From Tetradesmus obliquus (taxonomy: Eukaryota; Chlorophyta; Chlorophyceae; Sphaeropleales; Scenedesmaceae): a DNA stretch of 64,000 bases. Shown in pieces: positions 55,466 to 64,000 of this stretch (positions are counted from its first letter, which is position 1; every line of letters starts with the position of its first letter). The DNA lies in assembly GCA_030272155.1 (NCBI GenBank), contig CP126191.1:10659001-10723000 (forward strand), written 5' to 3'. The notes beneath the pieces are model-generated. The model was given only the letters and a program-made list of their open reading frames with translations. It ran no database searches and was not told the DNA's origin. The translations under genes and the position numbers were made by a program.

Positions 55466-57795
55466 GCAGTACATGGTGGCGCCCTGGCTGCAGTACGAGG
55501 CGTACGGCATCCGCGTGACCAACAACCTGGTCTACAACACCTGGGGCGCGGGGCTGGGCGTAGCTGGCGGCTACAACATACTCGTGGCATACAACACTGT
55601 GTTCAGGTGCGCTGGTTGATGGAGCAGTGTGTCATGCAGCTGCAGTCGCACATCATACTACTCTACTGCTGTACTTGCTCAGTTTGTGTGGGTGAGCCCA
55701 GCTGGGCTGTACATGGCCATGCATGTGAACGAAAGCCTCCTACCTGGCAGGCACCAGCGGCACGTAGGAGATTTCATCCCCTGGGAGGGGGCTGCAAAGC
55801 ATGCAGGGAACTGGCGTCTCTGTGATGGAGCTGTCAGCGTTCAACGCAAAACTGCCTGTTGCTGTTGCTGCTGCTGCTGCCATGTGTGGTGCTGGTGTCA
55901 GGTGTGGCGAGCGCTCCCACATGGTGGAGTTTGACTACGGCTCACGCTCCTGTGATGGTGACACCGACCTGGACGGCATGTGCAACGCCAACGCAAACGC
56001 AGGTCAGGTGGCGGACCCACTGCTTCTGCTGAATATGTCACTAGCCAGTATAGCCTTTTTGTTTGCTGAGGCCCACCCCAATGCAGAGGCACCGCCAGAG
56101 ACACAGCGTCTGCTGTTGGCTCATCAACGACTGTGCCTGATCCATGCAACTTAAACCAACTGACATCCAGCAGCTGTCAGCAAGAACACCAAACCAACCA
56201 CCTGCAGTGCCACTGGTACTGCTGACAGTTTGAATCATCCAGCATGGCGGCTGCATTTATCAACACGCCTTCATGCTGCGCTGCAGGTGGATGGGGCCCG
56301 CGCAGGCCTGGCATGCCGGCCATGCCCATTCCCAACAAGGCAGTGCACTTCATCAACAACCTGCTGGTCAACCCTGACGGTTACTCTGCCTCTGCATTCT
56401 TCAATGTGAGTGCTTGCGTCTTAGGCACAGAGCTGTGCACATGCATTGCAGTTCACCAAGCATCTGCACTAAATCAAAGCACATATGCTTGTGACATACA
56501 TGTGCAGCAAAAGAGAGGTGGCTACTCTGCCTCCGCTGTCCTCAATGTGTGTGTCCACACCTCAGCAGAGATTCATTTGGTACAGCTCAACACGCATAGG
56601 AGGAGGTGGTGCACTGAGCAGCGCTGCAACCTCATGACAGCTGATGCGTGGCAGTCTGTTCATCGCGCTGGGTCAACTGCATTGATCCCAAGCAACAGTT
56701 CATTTGATAGCCTTCACACAACATAATGTTACCCAAAAGAACAGCCTGTATTGCCTTGGCTATTGCTTCCACAGAACTCACGGCACCAGCACCACCCACA
56801 AGCAACCGTCACCAGTCATGACTTCCACAATAGTCTGTACGATGGGCTGTCAGCGCGCCCAACCAACGCCAACCGGGAGAGGCCTAAATGTGACATGATG
56901 ATGACTAAACCATCATCGCCGCACCTGCTGCTGCCCTGCAGGCGCCGCTGCCGCACCCTGTGGGTGAGACAGACACGCCAGGCCCGCGCCCGCCCACCAA
57001 CCCCTACGTGTCCAACGGCCTGCGCATCCGCGGCAACGTCTTCATAAACGAAGTGCCAGATGACAGCCTGGGGCTGCCGGCTTGCTTTGCCATCAACGTC
57101 GCATGCAACCCTGCACAGGTGGGCTCTTGTGACACCTGTTGTAACACGCCTGAAACGTGAAGTTTGGGCAGCTTACTGCTTGGCTGCTTGGTTACTTTGC
57201 TACCTGGGTGCAACGTTTGTATGCAAGTGCATGACACGATGGCTTGCAGGGGGCCCACAACCTTGACAAGCTGAGCTGCAGTTCAAAGTCGCTCCAGCAG
57301 CAGCCTGCATGCCTCTTCAGTGCGCAGCACTTTCTGGAACTGCGCAGCGCATCGTCCTATACACTATTCCCAGCAATCATCTGCTGACAATCACTGCACG
57401 ATGCTTTTGCAAGTCCTTGATGTGATTGTTGTGTTGATGCTGTCAGTCACCCGCAGTCACACCCCCCTCCCTCTGGCTCCTTGTGTCGCTCTGCTGAGCC
57501 CTGCCGTGTCGCTCCACACTCTGCATGCTCCCAGGTGCGGCGCGACAACACCTTCAACGACCCAGCCCTGTCACTCGACCTCTCAGGCGTCACTGCCGCT
57601 GATGCAGCAGTGTCCCCAGGCAGCAAGGCGGCACTGCGGCGGGCCTGGCGGCGTGTGTCTGTGCCGCCACCCTTCCCTACGTGGTCCACGCCCGGTTGTC
57701 CGACGCCCAACGGTACGCTGACGAATGTGGTGCGTTTTGACAGAGTTGGGCTGGTCAGGAGTGCCAGCAACGACCTGCCAGGGGCCCAGCTGTGA
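52190..57795 (+). CDS. Secreted parallel beta-helix (pectin-lyase-fold) protein
   Basis: Signal peptide exon 52190-52280 (FVLGYSALLLCGLSLVAATS). Then exons about 53047-53191, 53494-53667, 54017-54139, 54427-54568, 55065-55153, 55470-55606, 55902-56002, 56287-56405, 56942-57118 and 57535-57795; phases agree from the third onward. The join of the first two is unresolved, and a small exon may be missing. The entry segment TLWVDAAAKGEELGTRSAPY followed by INVMPGIVYLS is typical of right-handed beta-helix proteins. Short rungs follow: IEVFDCTWLYFVGVTFRQ, VNQVQGMYIEDSDVSHAGDN, AYLLIDSNSVYNCNEAGLRI, IRVTNNLVYNTWGAGLGVAG, VHFINNLLVNPDGYSASAFF, LRIRGNVFINE. Such proteins bind or cleave polysaccharides; I cannot identify catalytic Asp/Arg/Lys residues, so carbohydrate binding, lyase and hydrolase roles all remain open. 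Confidence 0.78.
53941..54016 (+). repeat. CTG tract ending at a 3' splice site
   Basis: Over twenty CTG triplets, with GTG and TTG interruptions, run directly into CTGCAG, the acceptor of the beta-helix exon at 54017. Confidence 0.9.
54327..54372 (+). repeat. Intronic copy of the start of a beta-helix exon
   Basis: CTGCAGGTGAACCATTTGCA and GTGCATCTACATCAAAGACA match the functional exon start at 54421-54462 (CTGCAGGTGAACCAGGTGCA, GGGCATGTACATCGAGGACA). The reading is VNHLQCIYIKDSEAS against VNQVQGMYIEDSDVS. The preceding CTCGCTGCT-TGTG-TGGGCATG bases are shared too. The period is 100 bases. Confidence 0.92.
54609..54892 (+). repeat. Minisatellite of 14 copies in an intron
   Basis: The 19-base unit GACTAGGTATGCCCTGATT is repeated head to tail about 11 times almost without change. 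Three more copies follow with a TGTGT insertion that lengthens the unit to 24 bases. It lies 40 bases after the donor of the beta-helix exon ending at 54568. Confidence 0.97.
55374..55469 (+). repeat. CTG/TTG tract ending at a 3' splice site
   Basis: About 31 CTG or TTG triplets run up to CTGCCGCAG, the acceptor of the beta-helix exon at 55470. This is the longest triplet tract in the window. Confidence 0.9.
56514..56551 (+). repeat. Intronic copy of a beta-helix exon end
   Basis: GAGGTGGCTACTCTGCCTCC and GCTGTCCTCAATGTGTGTG match the end of the exon at 56376-56410 (GACGGTTACTCTGCCTCTGC, ATTCTTCAATGTGAGTG). The reading is GYSASAVLN against GYSASAFFN. The donor has changed from GTGAGT to GTGTGT. 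It lies 135 bases downstream of the original. Confidence 0.88.
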
Positions 57796-59210
57796 TGGCA
57801 GCTGTGACAAGGACTGGATGTTGGTGACAATGCGCTGACCATCGGGCTTATATGACGTGGTTATTGGTGTATGACGTGGTCCAGGCGAGCTGTGTTTGAA
57901 ACACACCTGCAAGCTCTCTGCAGCACTGTTTGTTGAAATGCTCGTAGCACCTCTGTACCTGTGGCCATACTTTGCCAGCTCTGCCTGGTCATCCATGCCA
58001 TGCATATCGAGTTGTCAACATGAGGCACCATGCGTGGTTCAAAATGATGCAACGACCCGTCACGGGTCCAGGTGTGGTGGTGGTGTTGACGGCTGTTGAT
58101 GTGACCAGGTAATACGCAACATATAATGGTACGGTTGAGGCATGCTGTTTGCTCCCATTCAGCATTGCTTCAGTGATTGTTGCTTCTCTGCCTCTTCTGA
58201 AAATCGTGCCAGCAATGCATTTTCATTTCCTGCTGTAGACGCGCTACATTATGATGAGTGCATGCTGCATCCATTGCTATGTGCAGACCAGTCTGGTATA
58301 GTCTGCTGCCTAATTTTGCATGTGAGCACCACGCTGCAGTGAGCAGCAAAACTCGTGCTTGCAACTGTAAGTACAGTGTATGCATGCTTTCGGCAATGTT
58401 GTGTTTCTTTCAACTGACGCTACTGCCAGGCCTCCTCCTCATGACCCCGGCATCAACTGCTGAGGACTTACCTGCCAGCCTTTACGGCGCAAGTGCATGC
58501 ACTACATCATGCCACAGCCCTGTGTGTCACTGCCAGCCTCATCAACCACCTGCCCTGTTCCTCACCGCTGTTGTCACATATCAGGTCACGCATGTGCAAT
58601 GTTGCGCTTGGCATCTTCAGTTGGAGAAGCAGGGTTCAGCGCAGTGCTGCCTGCGATGATCCTGCACAAGCTGCAGCAGCCGGTTGAACGGGCGCACCGC
58701 AGCAACTGCATCATGCATAAGTGTGTGTTTCTTTGTACGTCATGTAGTGGTGGCGAGGCTATGGTGGCCTGGGTGCAACTTGATGCATTCATACCTGTAG
58801 GGCGCTGCTTTCCTGTCATATGCATGCGTCATGCCGCTGGGCTGGGCCTGCATGCCCGGGCGGTGCACAGTGCGTAAAGCGTGACACGCCATGGATGTGG
58901 TGGAATTGTCACAGCATGGTGACCAGCTTCATGCGTTGATCATCAACTCCTCTGCCCAAGTGCAAATGGAATGTACGTACGAAACCAGAAGTACCTACAC
59001 ACTACCTACACACTGTATTTCATTCGCACACACTGTATAAACTACCCAACCAAATATCATTCGCACTCGCTGTATACATTGGCTGTATCTCGTTTAATCT
59101 CTCCTCTCCGTGACTTCAGCTGTGCGTGTGCTGTAAGGAGTGCTTCTGCACCGAAGTTCTCGATACTTACATCCGAGCTGTTTTTGGTGTGGAATAGTTG
59201 CTTCAACAAA
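57796..59210. other. Intergenic, no gene recognised
   Basis: 3' flank of the beta-helix gene and 5' flank of SIM paralogue 1. An ATG at 58892 (MDVVELSQHGDQLHALI) resembles the start of paralogue 2 (MAQHNAQDLVAIAI) and may be the true first exon of paralogue 1, with a GTACGT donor near 58973, but the phase to the next exon is not resolved. Confidence 0.4.
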
Positions 59211-60837
59211 ATGAAGTTGACTGCTGTATGCATCAGCTGTGGCCGGTTTGGCCTCTGTGTCACCAGCTTGTCGGTGGACCTGGACTCGACCTTCTTCAAC
59301 TCGAAGAACGACAGGGAGGCAGCAGCACGGCTTGTACTAGAAGCCAAGAGGTTCAAGATACTCAAGGACAGCTCATACGTGAACGTCCGGCCCAAGGCAG
59401 AGGTTATTGCTCGCCTGCTGCAGACGCATCTAGATGTCGAGCTGCAGCAACTGCAGCATGCTGATGCTGATGCAGAGACGCTGCTGGTGAGTGTCAATAT
59501 TTCCAAGCAGATCTAGAGCGTGCTGCCCATGCAGCGTACTTGTAGTTCAGGTCAGGAACCGAATGCTGCATGCTGCTCATGTGGATGGTTGCACAAGCCA
59601 GCCTCATTGATGCAGCTAGCTCCCCTTTTCAGGTGATAGCAACCGCCTATTAAGGCGCGCAATCAAACGCATCACCTTCAGCGCATGCGGCAGGTGTCAC
59701 CTGTGCAATGCATTGGTATTACCGCCGGCCAGCATGCTACTTGCACTCTGCATGGTGCAGGGACAGGTCACCACATTCCCTTGCCACTGGACTACATCAG
59801 CACTGGAGTGTCATGCCTGTCACATCACCACCTTTGCTGCCGGTCCCATGACACATCTTGCTGCTGCTGCTGCTGCTGCCGCTTTATGTCTCTGCCAGGT
59901 CATCCCCAACTACCCTACCACAGGCAGTCGCGAGCAGGCCAACGGCATAGAAATCAACTTAGCAAAAGCAGAGGCCATGGATGCTGCCCTGCGGCAGCTG
60001 GACCTCCCAGGCAGCTGCATTGTGCGCAAGTCAACGCGCTGCGTCAGCGGCGCAGTCAAAGCTTGGTCCGGCAAGGTCACACGCGCAGCAGCAGCAGCAG
60101 CAGCAGCAGCGTCACCAAAAGCACCCTATCAGAAGAAGCAGCAGCTGGAACGGGATGCAGTAGAGGCCTTCCTGCAAGATGGTGAGCGCTGCAGTGCGAC
60201 AGCAGAGGTGCTGCAGCAGTTCAAGGTGCAGGATGGCAAGAAAGACGCAGATGCGCGGCATGACCTGGCAGTGGTGTTCTGGTTGGCAGCAGCAGTGCTG
60301 CAGGACAGGGCGGAGCAGCTGCGAACGCAGCGCAATGGGCAGCAGAAGCAGGAGAAAAAGCGACAGAACGCGGCTGACAAGGAGCGCAGAGCTGCGGAGA
60401 AGCAGCGCAGGGCGGCTGAGAGGCAGCAGCAGGCGCTTGAGAAGCTGCTGCATCAGCAGCAGCAGCAGCAGCAGGCTCGGTGCATTAGGGTGGACACAGC
60501 TAGAGGCGACAGCCCTGTTGATGGTGTGCTGCCCAGCCCTTCCCTGCCAGCTGCAGCTGTGGCAGCAGCTGCTGCAGGAGCAGTACGAAGCACCAGAGGG
60601 CTGAGGGCAGTTGAAGAGGAGATAGACTTGACATGCATGGATGCAGCAGGATCACAGGTGGCAGTCAAAAGGGAAGCAAGGGAGATGGTAGACCTGACAG
60701 AGCCTGGCAGCCCTGCAGCAGCAGGCTGGTCAGCAGCACAGGCGTTGGCGGAGCCGCCTCTGGCCCCCCTGAAGAAGAGGCGGAGGAGGGGCAAGGTCGA
60801 CCCAGATGCAGACTGCATCGTGCTGGATGATGACTAG
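59211..60837 (+). CDS. Novel protein with candidate SUMO-interaction motifs, paralogue 1
   Basis: Exons 59211-59486 and 59899-60837, 404 codons plus stop; the first exon may be incomplete (see the preceding spacer). N-terminal region: SLSVDLDSTFFNSKNDREAA and NVRPKAEVIARLLQTHL. The central domain, shared with paralogue 2, begins VIPNYPTTGSREQANGIEIN and runs through KAEAMDAALRQLDLPGSCIV, AVKAWSGKVT, EAFLQDGERCSATAEVLQQF and DLAVVFWLAAAVLQDRAEQL. A Lys/Arg/Glu coiled coil follows (KQRRAAERQQQALEKLL). The C-terminus carries three hydrophobic-plus-acidic motifs like SUMO-interaction motifs: EEIDLTCMD, EMVDLTEPG and DCIVLDDD at the very end, with a basic KKRRRRGK before the last. I recognise no catalytic domain; a nuclear SUMO-binding scaffold is the best inference. 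Confidence 0.62.
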
Positions 60838-61540
60838 GCATGGTACACTGCAGCTGTGTATGCGGGCACAGGATTGTTGTTTGTGGGTTGTAAAACAAGC
60901 CTTTGGACGAGATTCTTGTGTTGCTTGCTGCCACAGCAACGGCTGACCCAAGCATGCCATAGCAAGAGCTGTGATTACGCATAATGTTGCATGCGGTTGC
61001 AATGATTGACCTGCATGCACATTATAACCCTTTATTACTGCAGCCTGCTGCGCCTGGCGGCAGTGCTAGTTGTACAATTGTAGGTACTGTGTGCTGGGCA
61101 CCGCCGTTGGCGGCATTTGCCACAAAGCAGACGCATTCTACGGATTTGTTTGTGTTGTATTCCTGCTGCAATTGCGTTCTGGTCATGATTGCTATTGGCA
61201 ATATTGGCAATCTAGATCGCCAGGCCAGGTCATGCACGTCTGGTCCTGCCTCGCTGTAACTTTGTCATGCTGGACACCAGTTGATTTTCAAGTTGAGCAT
61301 TACCGAAATGTATTCTTTTCTGCAGCGCGGGTGCGTACAGTACCGCAGCAACAGCCGCTACCATGCAACATAAAACGTTCAACCGAACCGAGGGTGTTAT
61401 GTGCTCTGCTATTAGGCATGCATCGAAGAATAAAGTAGCCACTTATTGATCGTTTATGCTTCCGACCAAAACGTGGCCGACGCTCCACGCGTGCACTTGG
61501 AACTTCGCGCCATCGCCAGCCCGCGTTGCGCCGTGGCAGA
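60838..61540. other. Spacer between the tandem paralogues
   Basis: 3' UTR of paralogue 1 and promoter of paralogue 2. No further gene recognised. Confidence 0.45.
60889..60893 (+). terminator. Candidate polyadenylation signal TGTAA
   Basis: TGTAA lies about 52 bases after the stop codon of paralogue 1, within a TG-rich stretch, at a position usual for chlorophycean 3' ends. Confidence 0.5.
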
Positions 61541-62683
61541 ATGGCACAGCACAATGCGCAAGACTTGGTAGCAATTGCAATTGGCTGTGCCAGAGATGGG
61601 ATTGGCTTTTTGAAGGTGTCTGTGGACCTGGGCCCGGCTTTCTTTGCTGCCAGGAACACCCAGCAGGCAACAGGCCTGCTCGGGTTCATGCTTGAAGAAT
61701 GCGCCATAATCGCTGATCCAGGCTACCACAACGCCCAGCCAAACCCAAATGCTATCGTGCGTATCATGAGGACTGCACCAGCAGCAGCCTCGCTACAGAC
61801 GCTGCTAGGAGCAGCTGCTGGTGCTGGCGTAGGTGCTGGTGCTGGTGCTGCAGCACCAGCTGGTGCTGGTGCTGGTGCTACACCCATGGTGGTGAGTTGC
61901 TGCAGCAGCATGCTTATGATCATCCTTGTGTATTCACACTGTGGCGTGATGTTCAGAAGCACTTCAGGCCTCGCAGTGGTGAGGAGCCAATTCATAACAG
62001 TCACATGCATGTGTGTTGTATTCCCAGCTAATTTGGATTTGTTCCTGAACACTGCCAAGCATGCCACTGGACGTTTAACTCTTAACTCACCACTGCTGTT
62101 GCAGCTGCTAGCTGAGCACAGCAAGTGTCGTGCACCAGCGGCTGTTGCTGCACCAGGACCCAAGCCAGCCTGGCATGTGCTTAATAAACATCTATAGACG
62201 TCACCCAGCTCTTGCAAATTTGCACTGGCACCTATAGACGTCACCCAGCTCTTGCTCAGCCAAGACAGGTTGTTTCCCGTTTGCAGGTGGTGCCCAAGTA
62301 TCCTGGCAGCCCTGGTGGGCTCAGCTATGGCGAGCAGGTCAACGCAGCCAAGGCCGCAGCATTAGATTCAGCGCTGGAGCAGCTGCGAGTGCCACTGGCA
62401 GGGCTTACGCACATCGCCACCACAGCCATCCCAGGTTCTGTCAAGACCTTTGAAGGCCGTGTCATCAGCAACAATGATGTTGCAGGGCGAAGTGAGGCAA
62501 TGATGGCGCTGCTGCAGGCGGGTCAGCCGTACAGCGCAGCACCAGGCGTGCTGGATCAGCTGAAGCAGCAGAAGGTAGATGCCCGCAACAATCTGGCTGA
62601 GCTGTTCTGGCTGGCAGTGACGGCGCTGACCAAGGAAGCAGACAAGCTTCGCAAGCAGCACAGGCGACAGCCACAGCAGCAGC

Positions 62684-62714
<31 letters not shown>

Positions 62715-63470
62715 CCAGCAGCAGCAGCAGCAGCCACCACCACCACCACCGCCACCGCCGCCGCCGTCGCCGCCGCCGCCACCGCCGCCGCCGCCGCAGC
62801 AACAGCAGCAGCAGCAGCAGGAGGAACCACCACCCCTTCCACCCCCACAGCAGCAGCTGCTGCTGCCCGCAGCACCTGCAGCTCCTGTGCTTGCGCCGCT
62901 GCTGCCTGCTGCTGCTGCAGCTGCTGCTGCTGCTGCACCAATGCCTATGCCAGCTCAAGAACTGCCAGCGCCGCCCACAAGGCTCCAGTCCCCAGGCACA
63001 CAGCAGCAGCAGCAGCAGCGAATGCCATTGTCGTTGACCTGACGGCTGACAGCTCCTCAGATGACGACGCACCCGCGCCTGGCAGCCGCCCAGCTGAAAG
63101 GGCAGCTGCTGCACACAGCGCCAGGCTGGCAGGCCAGGTAGCGCAGCACGCACGGGCACGGGCGGCTGCAGCAGCAGCTGCAGCAGCAGGAGGAGGAACA
63201 GGACAGAAGCGTGGCGGCGTTGCCAGGCCACTGTACCAGGCAGGTGATGGAGGCACCCCGATAGAAATCAGTGATGATGATGAGCCTGTCACCCCAACAG
63301 GAGCAGCAGCAGCAGCAGCTGCTGCAGCAGCAGGCGGCTCTGCCGCACGTGCTGCAGTACAGCCGCCTGCAGTGCCGAGGAAGCAGCAGCGCTGCAGGAG
63401 CCAGCTGCTCACACAGGCAGAGCCTGCAAGCAAGCGGCTGGCACTGGATCCAGACCTGTTTGACGACTAG
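61541..63470 (+). CDS. Novel protein with candidate SUMO-interaction motifs, paralogue 2; frame interrupted
   Basis: Exons 61541-61891 and 62287-62697 give 253 codons plus a TAG. The N-terminus (LKVSVDLGPAFFAARNTQQA, NPNAIVRIMRTAP) and central domain (VVPKYPGSPGGLSYGEQVNA, AAALDSALEQLRVPLAG, GSVKTFEGRV, LLQAGQPYSAAPGVLDQLKQ, NNLAELFWLAVTALTKEADK) align with paralogue 1. The TAG at 62695 sits inside a CAG (Gln) run. Past it the same frame continues as Gln/Pro-rich sequence (EEPPPLPPPQQQ, APMPMPAQELPAPP). Near 63005-63020, in another CAG run, the coding sense moves to a different frame: IVVDLTADSSSDDD, GTPIEISDDDEP, KRLALDPDLFDD and a TAG at 63468. The tail again holds SUMO-interaction-like motifs. 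So either the gene is broken twice in triplet tracts, or splicing or sequence error is involved. Confidence 0.6.
62192..62255 (+). repeat. Direct repeat of 24 bases, period 40
   Basis: CTATAGACGTCACCCAGCTC then TTGC occurs at 62192-62215 and again, unchanged, at 62232-62255, in the intron just before the central-domain exon of SIM paralogue 2. Confidence 0.95.
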
Positions 63471-64000
63471 GCACCAACTGCATCAGCCTGACACACTCCC
63501 CTTTCAGCCAGGCTAAATGGCTTTGCTGGGATGGCATACCTCAGCAGTAGGTGGTTGTGTTTTCCTCACTCGCGCACTAGGCGAGTAGGCTGCCGTTCTG
63601 CCGCAGGCTGCTGCTGATGCTGTGAGGGAGGGGCATTGACTGATGGGACATTGATTGATGGACAGCCAGCTCAGCTGGCATCGTCAAGTTGACGGCAAAG
63701 CAGCCGCCGTCAGAGCCGAGTCTGCTGTTTGGTGCCAGAATTGTGAACTTGCACCTTCAAGGGCTGGAAAGGAAGCGACTGCAGGATTTGGCCTCTGAGC
63801 CGCTCAGTGGCACTTAGCAGTCCCACTAGACAAATCAAGCAACCAAGCCCCAAGCCTTCTGCAGCAGCAGCATGTTGGTCACTCTTTGGGATGATTGGCA
63901 GCCTCAGACAGCTCATGCTGGAAGTTCTGTTCGTGGTCAGGTGTGGTTCAAAGTTTGAACTTCAAACACTCGTCACTTCAAGTAAAACATAAGCCTGGAG
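63471..64000. other. 3' flank, no gene recognised
   Basis: Sequence after the shifted-frame stop of SIM paralogue 2. The open frames at the window end (63710-63992) have no known domain. Confidence 0.4.

Noticed and set aside
62368-63231. Minus-strand open frame of 287 codons opposite SIM paralogue 2
   Set aside because: It consists of Leu and Arg runs (reverse of CAG and CCG triplets); the plus strand holds the domain shared with paralogue 1.

Overview
The window is nuclear DNA of a green alga. Genes are split by many short spliceosomal introns (GT-AG, often GTGCGG/GTGAGT donors and CTGCAG acceptors). The proteins are plant or Chlamydomonas-like: an NRT2 nitrate transporter, plastid-type MSRA, a lumen-type alpha-carbonic anhydrase and a plant-type TBC1D15-like RabGAP. 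CAG/CTG triplet tracts occur almost everywhere. I infer a chlorophyte, probably Chlorophyceae and plausibly a Scenedesmus/Tetradesmus relative. That placement rests on protein flavour and repeat style, not on a marker gene.

Layout, left to right: RabGAP with TBC domain (192-5665, +); GPR107/GOST-type seven-TM protein (6919-9663, +); SET-domain lysine methyltransferase (10388-14517, +); a gene-poor stretch; NRT2 nitrate transporter in ten exons (17089-22538, -); a tandem family of three signal-peptide/single-TM proteins of unknown function plus one degenerate copy (23500-29281, -); a conserved small protein (30458-31173, -); an atypical SDR (31583-33538, -); methionine sulfoxide reductase A (34868-37007, +); a coiled-coil protein (38245-39178, -); calcineurin B (40570-41936, -); a small HIG1-like membrane protein (42600-43244, +); a PUB-domain protein (45193-46015, -) divergent from a GCK-domain protein (46998-48024, +); alpha-carbonic anhydrase (49091-51399, +); a secreted parallel beta-helix protein (52190-57795, +); and two tandem paralogues with candidate SUMO-interaction motifs (59211-60837 and 61541-63470, +), the second with an interrupted frame. 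Gene models were joined by hand from conserved protein sequence, splice dinucleotides and phase. Where the summed exon length is a multiple of three I say so.

The genes do not form one pathway. The strongest unexplained signal is structural: most multi-exon genes carry one or more diverged copies of their own exon-intron boundaries inside the adjacent intron or just past the last exon. The copies usually include the splice site itself. They range from a roughly 30-base relic to 178-base near-identical tandem units. In calcineurin B a duplicated boundary, read in another frame, appears to supply the present C-terminus and stop codon. In MSRA the intron is bounded by a 9-base direct repeat that spans both splice sites. 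A second recurrent pattern is that CTG tracts on the sense strand run directly into 3' splice sites. Together they suggest that local tandem duplication continually lengthens introns here and makes spare splice sites.
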